DNA of 64,000 nt from Pagrus major (GCF_040436345.1 NC_133221.1:23337165-23401164); one strand, 5' to 3'; positions 25,348-37,782 are shown, counted from the first letter of the stretch. Numbers and translations: made by a program. The notes: generated by a model not told the origin, from the sequence alone.

Positions 25348-28232
25348 ATGATGCACAACTGGCAGGAGAACGAAATCAAAGAACTTTTGACCATCCGAGC
25401 GTCGGAGGCGATCCGTCACCAGATCACGGGCACCGTGAAGGACTCTGCAGTTTACAGCAGGATGACCAAACTGCTGGCGGACAGGGGGGTGTACAGGACT
25501 CACATGCAGGTGATCAGCAAACTGAAGGCGCTGAGGAAGCAGTACTCCAAGTATCACCAGCAGAAGATCCGCTGCGGCGCCGACCGCGTCGACTGGCCGT
25601 TATATGAGCAGTGCCACAGGGCTTTCGGGAAGGCCTCCTCCAGCAACCCGGCGAAACGAAAGCGGAGTCCTTCGCCCCCCTCCGCACCCTCACCCCCGCC
25701 GCCACCCCTTCCTCCTCCCTCTCCGCCTGGCATCTGTGAGAAGCATGATGAGGTTGTAGTCAGCCTCTGGGACGAAGTCGAAGAGACGGAGATGAACAAG
25801 CGTCTGGAGCCGGTGGAGGCGGAGGACGACGAGGATGAGCAGTACAGCCCATCAGACCACACAGAGCCCATTACCGTCAGTAAGTATGTTGTGTGTGTCT
25901 GTTATTCATGTGTGAGGATACCTGGGTGATAACCAAGACCTAGGTTGGTTTGAAAGCATTTCAACAATCCTGCAACAAATCCACTTCCAGATTCAAAATC
26001 CTTTCCAATCCCTTATCAGACCTGTTCAATGTAAGAAAAGCTGTGATGGCTCAGTTGCTGAGCTTTAGATACTGCACCGTCTCCAGTATGGAGGCCTGCA
26101 AACAGAGTGTCTGGGGAAACTGCAAATTCTGTGCTATGGTTAAAATACAGCAAATAAATAGTCTGTTAGGACACAGAAGATGTTTTTAAACATGCCCTAT
26201 GGTTTCTATCAACTCTTCTTTCATGAGGTCAGACAAATGGCCCACATATGTTCAAAACCCTCTGAATCTGTGTACTTTTGCCACAGAACCACAGAATGAG
26301 AGAGCATTTGTCAATATGACTTCTCAGTGTCAAGGTACACTCAAAAACTAATGTTGTGGGTTATTTATTATGTTCATGAAGTAATGTAAAGAATAGTTAT
26401 CGTTTTTAAAGAGTAGAAGCTGCAACATTTCTCCTGACATTATCTGTGGATGCTCCCATATTTTGTGGCAGGTGTGTGGAGTTAGACTTAAATATCTGAG
26501 CTAGCGATCGTTTGGTTCTGTAGCTTTAACCTTAAAATAACCCCAAATTTAATTTCACTTTCTGCTTAATGCTGTTTGTCCTCCTTAAGGTGAAGCTTGA
26601 TGTTGATATTTGAGAGGATGCACCTTCCCAGCATGTTTAATATAGTGGTGCTAAACCAAAGTCTTATGTTGCAAATGGCTAATTATCCAAAGGGATGAAT
26701 GTGGCGCACACACATCATTGCTCTGATCAAGGCCACTAGGCTCTGTCCCTAAGAAAGGTGTGTGTGTGTGTGTGCTACTTTCATCTCTTTGAATATTTAG
26801 CAGTGAAGATTGAAGTGTTTGTTTTGACTAGGGATGCACCGATTGGGAAAATTCTATACCAAATTAACTATTTGGACGATTGTCAATGCCAATTCAAGAG
26901 CCTGACACAATACTCAACATTCTGGGCCGATGCAGATTCTGATAAGAAGGCATAAAACATTCCAGCCGATATACACACATCTTCAGCAATGATCCCTAAA
27001 ATGTGGTTATCAGACAATTATGACAAAGGTATCTTACAGAGGCAGGATATTTTACAGTGTAACAATCAACTTTGTCATTGGAAATAACAGTGCACTAAAA
27101 CAGTAAACGAAAAAATTACAACATTTTCATATCAGTGCACATTGGACAATATATATTCAGGTACTGATACATCCTTGTTGTGCTCATATCGACCAGCAGA
27201 TTTATCTGTCGGGCTCTAGGCGGTACTGATGTTTTTTTCGTTTTGTTTTTGGTGTTATTTATTCCCCCTTTCACACCAAAAAAATAACTGAACTGCTTTA
27301 AAGTCATTTAGCCTTTCATTACAGTATCTTTGAAAGAACAAAAATGTATAAAACAAAAACAACCTTATTTCACATGAAAAGTAACTGCTTCAAAAGCCTT
27401 TTATATATAACTACATACTCGATGAGAATTTTTCAGTACTGATAGCAGGGACGTCACCAGCTAGTAGCTCATGAATGTGCCATCAAAAAATTGTAGTGAC
27501 ACATCAGATAAACATCAGCTACTACTATTGGTGATTGACACCTTATTTGCAAATAGGCCACAGCGGGTCACAAGGTGAACATGGGCTGATGCAGATGTTT
27601 GGCCAATATATCGGTGCCTCCCTGGTTTTTACCCAGATTTAATCATAGTGCACACAGTGGTCAAGCATTAGCAGACAACAACGTGACTGTCTTTTATTTT
27701 TAACTCCTTTTTTCATCCTCACTGTTAGACCATCAAACTGACCACCAGTGGAGGAAACGCACGGACCAGTCAGGTAAACGCATGAATGCTTTCTGCTGTT
27801 TACTGATGTCACATAAGATTTCCATCACAACCTGTGTATTGAAATTATTATAACTCTTAACCACTTGTTGAACACTACCAATAAAAAAAGGTGTCACTGT
27901 TCTTACACTTACTGACGGGCTCCACTGTCTGTTGTTTCCTAGTGCACAAAGTCCCAACAAAGAGGAAGAAAGCATCAATGATGGACAGCGTCACCACACT
28001 GGTGTCTGCGACAGTCGCCCAGCTCAGAGAGATGGACGCCGCCATGCAGGCGCAGGAGGACGCCCGGCTACAGAAGCTGATGGACCACGAGAAGGAGATG
28101 CAGAACAATCTAATGAATCAGCTGGTTGCCATGCATGAACGGCTCAACCGAGAAAACCACGAGAGACACATTGAACTCGTGGACACGATACTCTCTAGGT
28201 TACCTTCACCTTCACCATCGTCAGGTCCGTGA
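25348..28232 (+). CDS. Myb/SANT-like DNA-binding domain protein, 3 coding exons
   Basis: Exons 25348-25879, 27729-27773 and 27943-28232 join in phase (1 then 1) with borders GTAAGT, TTAG, GTAAAC and CTAG, giving 288 aa. Residues about 4-95 look like a Myb/SANT-like domain (Myb_DNA-bind_4 type): a W near the N-terminus, GTVKDSAVY, a basic KLKALRKQY helix, then DWPLYEQCHRAFG. Residues about 100-125 form a proline/serine-rich linker with a basic KRKRS patch (possible nuclear signal). Residues about 140-170 are acidic. The last exon has basic KVPTKRKK and then a long charged helix likely to form a coiled coil, ending in a Ser/Pro tail. Such proteins are usually nuclear and many descend from Harbinger-type transposon accessory proteins; I do not recognise a named orthologue. 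Good codon phase across all introns argues for a working gene. Intron 1 holds two transposon relics. It is divergently oriented to dalrd3, about 2.2 kb away. Confidence 0.85.
26829..27178. mobile_element. degraded hAT-like relic in intron 1 of the Myb/SANT gene
   Basis: Starts with TAGGGATGCACCGAT, matching the terminus of the element at 46760, and ends near ACTGATACATCCTTG, a mutated inverse of the same terminus. There is no coding remnant. The following sequence to about 27630 contains a second, different relic with TCTGTCGGGCTCTAG and CAATATATCGGTG motifs. Confidence 0.5.
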
Positions 28233-28608
28233 CTGACGCTTCCTGTGTGAGTGGTGACGATGTGCCGCAGGGTTAGTGAGGTGGGGGGAGCACTACTGAC
28301 TCTCTCTTCCACCAGCTGACGAGTGCCTAAACCCACATTTTGTTTTTACCGTATTCTTTAAAAATGTTAGGAAAGAAAAGTCACTGAGAACATCTCAGCT
28401 TTAACCTCGACTCTGCTCACACGGGTCTCCTTTACACTACACACCCTGGTTAACCCTTGAACAACACCGATGTGAACTGATGAAATACAGACACAGTAAC
28501 AAAACACTAATTTGAAGAAAAAACAAGAACACCACACCATGACAGCCAACTGTAGTGCCATTTTTACACTTCTAGAAATAATTGATAGAATGTAATTTTT
28601 CCATGCAA

Positions 28609-28614
28609 AATAAA
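28609..28614 (+). terminator. polyadenylation signal AATAAA, proximal, Myb/SANT gene
   Basis: AATAAA lies about 380 bp past the stop at 28232, giving a plausible short 3' UTR. Another plus-strand AATAAA at 30690 could end a longer isoform. Confidence 0.45.
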
Positions 28615-30689
28615 AACTAGATTGACACTCAGTAGAGCGCACATCTCAACCAAGGTCCAATATAAGTCTAATCCAATTTCAAACTCTAGAGCCCTAAATT
28701 TTAAACCACCCTTAAGTGCTTAACCATAATATAAGCTCATCAAATCAAGACACAAATTGTACTCGCTTATAGATACCAGCCATCTAAATATGCCGATATT
28801 TAATTTTTTTTTTTTTTTCCAACCATTTCATCAAGGTCCATTCATTATGGATAAAAAAATTATTGGAAATGTTGAAAAATGCCTTATCTCACATGTTAAA
28901 GAAAATTAGAAAAAAATCCTAGATCCATTCCTGCAGCCAAAGTTACTGGGGTCTGTTCTGGGCCGAGCCCTACCCTCCTTCCAAGTTTCGTGGAAATCTG
29001 TTTGGTAGTTTTGGTGTCATCCTGCTGACAAACCCACCAGCAGACAAATGAACACGTCCAAAACACAACCTCCTTGGCTAAGGTGAAAATGTTGGCAATA
29101 CACATTTTCAAAACAAAAGTCATAAAGCATTTATAAACTCCAAATTGGCTAGCTGGACTGTGAATTGGTAGATATTTACTATAATGTATAATCGTTTAGA
29201 GCATAGCGGATTCTAACCAATAATTTAAAGATATATTATTACATAACAGGTGTCACAATTTTAAATAGAAAATTGATCTAAATCGACTTCAAATGCATCA
29301 TTGACGAGTACTGAACTAAACTGATAACATTGCCAAAGATCCTTGACTAATTCACTTGAGAAGATGGTTTAATGTGGACAGGTTTTAAAATTGAAAGTCA
29401 AATCAAATAGTAGATGAGGGAAATCACGACACCTCTGTTATACTATTACATATAAGTATTTGACTCAAAATGTGCTTGAGAATCTCAATGTGTGAATCAG
29501 AACGTCAGATCTGAGTCATATTGGCTGAAAATCAGAATTTGTAGTGTGGACATAGCCTCCAGTTAACATGGCAGAAGACATACGAGTCCCAAAATCATTA
29601 CGTGGTGTTTAATGTGTCGACGGATACACTTCCTTTTCTACCACCTGAACATGTTAGTGTGAACACTGAACCAGACTCCTCTGCAAAAGTAAAACAAATC
29701 ACACTGACAGCTGCAGCCTTTTTGCTGTAGGAAAGTACTGACTAAGTATTTCCTTTCATTCGGTGTTAAGAGCTGTTCTAAAGTGTCACTTCAGTACATA
29801 ATAACGGGACAAAGAAACTGTTACTGAGTCATTGATGGAAATCATATTTCAGCTCAGAAGGAGAGGAAACCAAAGTGTTATTTATATATATATATATATA
29901 TAAATAAAAAATCAGTAGAAGAAAAACTGCTCTTCAGTTGGTTTGTATTTGTATCGCAGGTCATAAATAAGGTATGTGATGCATATTGTAAGAATAATAT
30001 GTAGTAAACAGTAAAATTCAGAGTTATCAGAAATATTCATTCAGCCAATCAGTTTATTTGGATAGCACTTCTCATACACAAAGCATTCAATAAACAGAGG
30101 AACTGAGGAAACAAATAAAACAAACAGACCAAATATAGATAGAAAAAAGGCCATTAAAAAAACAAATCAGCTCATATCCATTTAGAAATACTAAACACAG
30201 AAACCAAAAAATGTGTTGGTAAACTAAAATAATAGAAATATATGATTTTAAAAATAATTTTCCCACGTTGTTCCAGGAGTCATTCTTGGCTGACACGAAA
30301 TTCCCGGTTGCGTTCACTGTCGTCAGCAATCCGGGAGAAAACGTGTCATTGAGGAAAAACACCTTCTGCATCAGACTGCAACATCACACTTCACCCAGTA
30401 CACTCAGTTATATCCTGTACATGTTCACAGCAGAGCATTAAACACTTTACAGGCTTTACTGGTGTTGGTTTTACTTTCCATATTGATTTGAGAGAAACAA
30501 AACTGATTCCACCTTGTGAGCAGTTAGACTTTGCCTTGTATGAATCAGAATTGAGACTTTGGTTTTATACCTGTGGCTCTGTCAGCTGAGATGTTAAGTT
30601 TTATTGTAGATACTTTTATACTGTTATATACTGTTACAAGTGTGTTACTGTTTTACATTTATTGTTTTCTTTTTTTTCATTGATGGAAC
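28615..30689. other. non-coding stretch after the Myb/SANT gene
   Basis: A+T-rich, with a dispersed repeat at 28900 and a (TA)n run. It may be a long 3' UTR ending at the AATAAA of 30690, or intergenic DNA. Open frames on either strand are short and unlike protein. Confidence 0.45.
28900..29080. repeat. interspersed repeat with AAGTTTCGTGGAAATC motif
   Basis: CCTTCCAAGTTTCGTGGAAA followed by ATCCTGCTGACAAACCCACC is the typical 3' part of a dispersed fish retroposon. Truncated, non-coding, downstream of the Myb/SANT gene. Confidence 0.4.
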
Positions 30690-30695
30690 AATAAA
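30690..30695 (+). terminator. distal plus-strand polyadenylation signal AATAAA
   Basis: AATAAA preceded by a T-rich stretch. It would end a 2.5-kb 3' UTR of the Myb/SANT gene, or an unannotated plus-strand transcript. It nearly abuts the tentative minus-strand stop at 30706. Confidence 0.35.
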
Positions 30696-30705
30696 GTTTT
30701 CATTT

Positions 30706-33296
30706 TCAAACAGATGCCGACCACGAAATGTAAAAGTGAGGATATGATGAAGTTTTTGTGCTCAGGTGTCTTCTTCTTGATGAGGCGCTTTGCATCAGTC
30801 TGATCAGGATGTGCAGTGCATTGTGGGATGGAAACGGACCCCATAACCAGCTGGAGCTCAGAATCACAGCTGCATTATGGGTTCCGTTACAATCCCACCC
30901 ACCAAGATAAGCTTCTGGTCCGCACTCGGGTCTGGTCGGGTTACCACAGCTAAAAGAAAAAGACGAGGTCATTAACGGGAAAAATTAAATGAACTCAGTA
31001 GGACTGATCGACCGAAATGATCAGGTTTAATATGAAAGAAACAGTTTTGGTAACGTTGTATCGCAACCATCATTGATAAGTGGTCAATTTATAGTTAATT
31101 AAACTTTGATTTAATATTTATTTCACTGCTAACAAACTGAAATTCTTAAATCATTTATTAAGCAGTTCTAAAGGTTAATAAGCATCATTTGCAACTTTAC
31201 AATAAACAATTGGATAATAATGTTTTCAGAAGCTCAGTGTAATTTTAACTAAAGCTTAACTATACTTTTACCATTAATGGTTATTATAAAGTGATCAGTT
31301 CTGTTAGTCACAGCTTTTCAAAGTAATGAAAACAAGCAGCGTACGTTCAGAAGAAATGTGAATGTAAAGAACAGAACAGTCAGTTAACGTCCATTAAATC
31401 ACATTACGTTTGGTGGACAGGTAGTCTGTCAGTGAAGAACTTTAACCTTTTATTTTGAAACCTCACTCTCCCTAACCTTAACCCTAACCCTTTGTAATTT
31501 GGGTAGACTGAGCCTTTAAATCCAGTTTTCTGCAGCAGTAACAATGTCTTAAACATCTTACATTTGTCCTTGACTCATCATAAACTATAGTTAAGATATA
31601 TACAAATGCCACCTTCCTCCTTTCAGTGCAGCTTAACCATCCCTTACATTATTTAGACGACCTGCAAGTGAGCGTTGTTTCTAATGTGAAAGTTCAGTTA
31701 AATAATTATCGCAGTAAAAACGCTGTGACTTCCTCTGGCTCACTTTGTTCTGTCCCCACTGATTTTTCAGTGCTGATACCTCATCTCAAAAGAGCCAGTA
31801 ATGATTCAGAGTCTAATGACTGTGGCTCTGTAAGATGTGGTTTGACATTTGAACTGAAAGGAAAATCGAAATCTCTGCGTTATAAATATATGTAATGTGA
31901 ATATAATGCTGAGCTAGTGCACTGGAGAAAACGTCAAAACAGATGAGTGGAACACTTTGGTTGCTTGAAGAAAATTATTTAATTTGCTCTTTAAGTTTAG
32001 CTCATAAATTATTTTGCGATTTATCAAAAACTAACCCGTCACTTTTTCTCGTCGCTTCAACAGAACTGTAGTGGGGGGGGAATCCAAGTTCACCGGATTG
32101 TGGTGTAACCTAAAACAAGACGAAAATAACCTATCCAATCGACATTTTAAAGTGTAAATTGTTTTCATTTTATAATCATTTTTAGATTTTTTTTGCTTTT
32201 CCAGCACAAATTTAAGCAAATTAGACACTGACTCAGTTTCTGTATTTGAATAAACCATAAATACAGCCACTGTACATAAATGTTTCCTTGTGTTTGCAGG
32301 TGAAACCATATTTGAAAATTCTGCAACAAAGCAACTTATAAAAGCTTAGAATAGAGATTCGATTAATCTCCGAGGACTTACTGGTACATTTTTAGGATCA
32401 AACCCCCTCAAAAGTCAAACACTGGTATCATTATCAGCCTATTCTACACTAACAAGCCTCCATCTTACAGCTCCTTTTTATGATACAGGAATCAAAAACC
32501 AAGGAAATTTAAAACAAATAAATTTGACATAAGAAAACAAGATAATTTTGAGAAAGCCTAAAAGAAGATTTTGGAGATTTCCCCAACTGAAACACGTCCA
32601 CCTTGTCAAGTTTCTGCAAGACATCCTGTTCATACTGCAGCAGGGAATGCATACCTATCACTTACAGTATCACACTTGATAGTCGTGCCACATCTTGAAA
32701 AACCTGTTGGTTATCAACTGAAAGGAAAGCCAAGCAAGCTAGACGACGCACGAGAGGTCAGCCTGACAAGGAAGAGCTGATAGAACGATAAAGGGAAGGA
32801 GAGAGCTGTAGAGAAAAAAATTAAGGAAGAGATTTACATGCTAGGACTCTCCCTGTAGAGCTTAAAATAGCTTTTTACACCCTGACTTAAGGCCGCATTC
32901 ATTACTCATGTCCTGAAAAGCTTCAGATACCCTTAAAAAAATAGGAACTAGACCCTGAAAGAAAAGAGGCAGTTGGTGAAATAGATATAACAGAGGCTTG
33001 CTTTCACTTTGTCATCTGTACTTCAAGTTTAATAAGAAAGCCTGAAGACTAAAATTTGAAACAAACACATTCAAGATTCAGCTGTGAAAGAGATTTTATG
33101 AGTAGAATGTGAGGACAAAGTTTAAAAGTAAGAAGTCAAAGAAAGAGAGCGAGAGAGAGGTGGAGTGAGGACACAGCAAACAAAGTGAAAGCAAAATGAA
33201 AGTAAAGCAGGAGCTGTCAGAAACACTTCATGAATCACTAAATGATTCTCAGTCATGACACAGTTTGAAAAATAGTGTAAAAGTTCTCACCGACAT
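30706..33296 (-). CDS. tentative small protein gene, 3 exons, unrecognised
   Basis: Downstream of a TATA-type promoter on the minus strand, an exon ends ATG TCG then GTGAGA (33291). A possible second exon lies at 32109-32036, flanked by TTGTTTTAG and GTTAGT. A possible third starts at 30949 after TTTTTCTTTTAG and stays open to 30706. In the ATG frame these join without a stop to give 107 aa (starts MSVTPQSGEL, contains CGNPTRPECG and HNALHILIRL). No domain or family is recognised. If translation began elsewhere the second frame would give a shorter C-terminus with LILVGGIVTEP. Exon choice rests on splice signals alone, so the protein is much less certain than the promoter. The stop lies within about 20 bp of a plus-strand polyadenylation signal, suggesting tail-to-tail transcripts. 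Confidence 0.3.
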
Positions 33297-33361
33297 CCCA
33301 GAGCAGTGTGTGTTCTCCTCTGTGGACCCGTCTGCCAACAGCTCAGAGTCCAAACTTCCTC

Positions 33362-33396
33362 TTTAAATACTCTAGAGATTCATTTCACTTTCACTT
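33362..33396 (-). promoter_or_regulatory. TATA box with adjacent interferon-response-like (ISRE/IRF) element
   Basis: Read on the minus strand, AAGTGAAAGTGAAA (33396-33383) fits the GAAANNGAAA core bound by IRF/ISGF3 factors. It is followed 13 bp later by TATTTAAA (33369-33362). A transcript start would fall near 33335, and a first exon ending ATGTCG then GTGAGA follows. ISRE directly upstream of a TATA box is typical of interferon-stimulated genes. Inference from motifs only. Confidence 0.55.
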
Positions 33397-34092
33397 CTCC
33401 TGATCAGACAAAACTCCTCCTTTCTTTCCTTTATCCACTCCCTCCTCAGCTCCTCTCCCCGCTGGAGACAGACAACAGCTGCCATCCTGCTTTTTATTAA
33501 ACTGTCCTTAACTTAAGCTGCTTGTTTGTGAAGGAAAAAGCAGTCAGGTGTTGTGAAGTTGGATTTCTTGTCTCTTTCAGTGTATTAATTCAACCTGTAT
33601 TGATCAGGCACCATTTGAATTAAAGGTTTCCATATATAATGAGGGATTTATATTCTCCTGTTTAAATATCTTAGAAACACACAAGTGGAGGAAATCAATT
33701 AATTATTATGTGTTATATGTATGAACACCCTGACTGAGCTGAAAGTAACCGGTCTCTTTTCTAAGTGTGGACATTTCACAGTTGTTACATGACTATCCTC
33801 GTTTAGATCGAGATTAAAAATCAATTTACATTTCATAAAGGATCAGCTCACTCAAAAAAGGTTATTTTATACATGTGTATATATTTTTTTGTTTCTGGTT
33901 TGTGTTTGGACCTGCTGAGGTTCTGACATTACAGAAAAAAAACAAACGCATGACAAAATATCCCAGTGTATGAAAGGTTAAACTGAAAATATATGATCCT
34001 AAGAGAAACAAACTATTTGTATGAAAACTGACGAAGACGCTGTTTCTAATAAGAGATGTTTGTGTTCATTTTTTCTCCATGTAATTTTTCAG

Positions 34093-35062
34093 TGCTATGA
34101 GCAAAGACGACAGAGATCACATCTCAAAACGGGACAAAGATCTGTGTGTGGCAAGATACCATAGGAGGTGAGTGTGAAATCATAATGACAATATCAATTA
34201 TATGATGATTTGTTTTGGGATTTTATTCTCTAAACTTTCCTATTACAGATGTGTAGATGTATTTTAGTTCTTTTGTAAAACAAAGTTAACACACGCCAAT
34301 TCTGAATTAAAACACAGCACATTCAAATCCAAATCAACACAACACATAAAAAGAGCAGAATAAAAGAGAGAAATCTATATAGAAATAAAAATACAAGAAA
34401 AGGTAAAAACAAAAAAAAACCATTAATAATGATTGGGTTTTAAAGACATTTATTGAAAATCACTTAAACAATATGTTTTTGATCTGGAATTAAATCTGCA
34501 AGGGTTTATACATTCCTGAGACTATCAAGCAGCGCTGTGCTGTGTAACGACTAAAAGACACTTCTCCCTGTTTAGATCTTGCTCTGGGCACAGCTCACAG
34601 AAGTGGGAAACAGAGAATTGAGATGAAGACGTTAATAAATAGGAATGAACTATAATATATAGAAAAATAGTAAAATATAATCTAAATATTATACTAAGGC
34701 AGTCTGGTGTCCAGTACTGACGAAATAATTAAACTGTGATGTAGACAGGTTGTAGTAAATGTCTGTGCTTAATGAGAAGCGCTTATGGACGGGGTGTAAA
34801 TGATGCACATAAAGATATAGCCTGTACTGTGATAGTTTAACAGCTTGTAGACAGTGTTTCTTTATTAATATATGTATACATTTTTTAAATAGTTATAGTT
34901 ATACGCACACTAGACACTTCGTAAATGTCTCACTGGTGGTGGTAATAGTATTCCATGAATCACATGTAAAACCCTGATCTTTCAGTTGAGCTAATTGAGT
35001 CTGTAATGTGACTCCTTCCCTGTCTGTTAATTAGAAACATCTGCAGGCCACATGATGGATGA
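34093..35062 (+). CDS. tentative two-exon open segment, last exons of an unknown plus-strand gene
   Basis: A 75-nt segment 34093-34167 has a TTTTTCAG acceptor and GTGAGT donor and an open frame containing MSKDDRDHISKRDKDLC. A CCCTGTCTGTTAATTAG acceptor precedes 35035, where the frame continues as NICRPHDG and stops at 35062. ATG to stop would give only 32 aa, so these may be the 3' exons of a larger gene or of a non-coding RNA. AATAAA motifs at about 35298 and 35379 could end it. No family recognised and no upstream exon found. Confidence 0.22.
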
Positions 35063-35974
35063 TGTGAGACAGGTGTGACCAACAGAGTGTGACTGCAGGA
35101 GTCCCATCAGTCCGTCTGGGTTTCAGCCTGGAAAGTCCGGTGGATTCTGCCAAAGAGTACCTGATCCTCCCCGGAGACCTCCTCTAGCAGGCACGAGGAA
35201 GGTGAGGTCCTGTAGGTGGAGAGAAGGTGGCTGCTTGTCGTCTGATGGAGGAAACGTGGCCATTACTCCCACGCTTTGTCCCTGAAGGTACTTCAGAAAT
35301 AAACAGCTCAGCAGTTATGCATGTTGGGATTGAGTAGACTGGCCAACAAACGTCTACGTCTCCAAAGTGAAAATTGAAATAAATGAAACATCGTAAATGT
35401 TTTTGCGTATCATTCCCAACTCATCGCTGAACTACAATCCCAAAGCTTCAGTATTTGACGAGTTGGGACCTTTTAAAAGCAAAATAATCAAATGCATGTA
35501 AGTAATTTATTGACTATTTTCAGTTTAAAACATTTATGTCATAGTTAAAGATCAATGTTTTGCTAAAAAGAAACTAAGGTGTAGTGTAGCATAGATAATT
35601 TGTTAGACAGTGCACTGTAGTTTGAACGTGTAAAAGTAAAAATGTGTCTACAGTCAAATAAACAATTTAAGAGGTGAAAACACCATTTTCTCAGGCACAG
35701 GGCCCTAACATGTCTTTTTTTTTTCTTTTTTAGCAGAAGACAACATCCAAAATACAAATGTAGGTGTTTATTTTTGTTCAGATTTCTGTTCTGGATGTTT
35801 ATACAAATTAAACTAATTGGACACATTTAAACATACAATATTAGAAAAGTTGTAAAACAAAAAAAAGTAATTAATGTAATAAAATTGTGAAGTTTCATAG
35901 GGATACCTATTTAAAACATTTACCCTAGTCATCACTTTTTGTCTAAAAGTATAGTGAACAATACAATACATATC

Positions 35975-36206
35975 TTTAAAGGTGCACTATGTAACTTTTT
36001 AAGTAACAATTGGTATATAATTCTATATTGTTGAACTGTCGATGGGCTATGTGCTGTTTTTGTTCTCACCCTACCATAACTGAAAGTAAAGGCCCGCTTC
36101 GCTCTAAGGTTTACAAATACAAACAAACATATGGCAGCTATTCTGTGTATCAAGAGCTCTGTTTGTCAGGCCAGTAAAAAAAAGTCACATAGTGCACCTT
36201 TTAAAG
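35975..36206. mobile_element. MITE with GGTGCACTATGTAAC termini
   Basis: Left end TTTAAAGGTGCACTATGTAA and right end, inverted, TTTAAAAGGTGCACTATGTG. It is about 230 bp and non-coding, and resembles the element at 12290 in its terminal core. Confidence 0.6.
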
Positions 36207-36949
36207 GCTGTTTTCTTTGACTCCAAGCCAAAAATCTCCACTTGAGTAGCACTAACATATACCAAACTGTCCTGTTTTATTCATATCTACACACAGTATA
36301 TCATCCATAGCCTGATTTCTAACTCATTTAATTCTTAAAAACATGTTGAAATATTTTTTAATGGCTGCTGACAGTATTTACTCATTTGTGGATTGATTAA
36401 AAACCTCTGACTCTTGCATATTAACGATGCAAATAAAGAATTGTGAACCTGGCTTTATCTGGTGTTCACATTTCTGTTTGCGACATTTATGCAAATTGGT
36501 GCATATGTCTTATTTAAAATTTCAGAAAACTAAGAAAAATAATTGTCTCAGTGTGAGTAATCACCTGGGGAAATTGAATGGTGATATTAATTCAATCTTT
36601 TCACCCTATCCAAGCTGTACCGTGACCGCCGTTAACTGTTACTAACTGGAGAACAGTAATTGTTAAGACTGTGTTTACTTGGGCTTAAAAGGATCTGTCA
36701 GCCTTTTATCAAATGTCTCAATATTTTTGTTATGATTACTACCAAAATATGTTTTTTTCATGAAACTTGGAAATTATGGGACCTAAAACAATGAAGCGTT
36801 TATCTTTACAGTATTTGTAGGTTGTGACCCAGCGCTGCCTTTAGTTTTTGTTTGTTGGCCTGGAACTGTGAAGAAGTCAGTGCTGTATTTGTTAGGTCTG
36901 CCTTCAGGAATAATACTTCATGTTTAATCAGTGCTGAAGGGTATCCAAA

Positions 36950-37410
36950 TGTCATACTTGAGTAAAAGTAAAGATATTGTGCAAAAATATTATTTTGGTA
37001 AAAGTGAGTCACCCATATGAACAGTACTCGAGTAAATGTCTTTAGTACCTGATATTAAATGGACTTAAGTATCACAAGTCATTTTCTGGAAATTAAAGTG
37101 TGTATATATGACACAAGAACAAGTAAGTTATACGTTATGTATTGCAAATATCTACATATATACTGTATGAGTCGATCAATTATCAGGTCCAATGTTAAGT
37201 ATTTTTCTAATTATTGTAATTGTTTATTTTTAACTGATTTGCCTATAAAGTAAATTCATATACAAATGCACTTTGGCATTAAATAAGTTATTAAATAAAT
37301 GTGGAGGAGAGTAGAACATTTGCCTCCGGAGTGGAAGTATACAGTAGCAGAAAAGGAAAGTCCAACTACCTTAAATTTGTACTTCAGTACTTGAGTAAAT
37401 GTTCTTCGTC
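36950..37410. mobile_element. interspersed repeat with AGTACTTGAGTAAATGT motifs
   Basis: Contains ACTTGAGTAAAAGTAAAG near the left end, ACTCGAGTAAATGTCT inside, and CAGTACTTGAGTAAATGTTC at the right end. This is a very common teleost repeat. It lies just downstream of the impdh2 3' end. Confidence 0.5.
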
Positions 37411-37776
37411 ATATTCTTTTGCTGCGTTTAATCAATGTCCAAATTAGTAACAAATGAAATGGATTGTAGTCACATCTCCTCACAAACTGGAAGTTAAATG
37501 ATGGGATTTTCTCGATCAGCTCAACAGAAACTTGTGGTTGTTGAGGTGACCTTTTCTCATTAGACAAGCTGCGACACGTCGTCTCAGGATATGCTTCCCC
37601 CTCTGCAGGTAACATGAGAATCCACAGATATTAACTTGCATCAGCCGAGAAATTGTCTCCATATTGTTTTCAGATGTTAAGTTTTTATCTGAAACACTAG
37701 ATGTAGTAGTTTGATGGCAGATTATCACAAATCTTTAAAAAACAGATGACAATAGCTCGTGGAAAAACACAGAAGC

Positions 37777-37782
37777 TTTATT
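37777..37782 (-). terminator. impdh2: impdh2 polyadenylation signal
   Basis: TTTATT on the plus strand is AATAAA on the minus strand, 366 bp past the impdh2 stop codon. No exon or other gene intervenes, so the 3' UTR probably runs from 38147 to about 37760. Confidence 0.55.

Larger units (their letters stand above)
35300..37770. other. intergenic, A+T-rich, repeats only
   Basis: Holds the MITE at 35975 and the repeat at 36950. No open frame with coding character; the right end borders the impdh2 polyadenylation site. Confidence 0.5.

Noticed and set aside
25554-25871. Minus-strand open frame opposite the Myb/SANT gene
   Set aside because: Antisense shadow of a G+C-rich exon; the sense frame has domain structure and spliced continuation.
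35140-35270. Minus-strand first exon starting MATFPPSDDKQPP with a GTACTC donor
   Set aside because: Weak donor, no partner exon in phase, and no promoter motif; kept only as a curiosity.
28233-37760. ndufaf3 between dalrd3 and impdh2
   Set aside because: Expected from human synteny, but no exon resembling NDUFAF3 was found in any frame.
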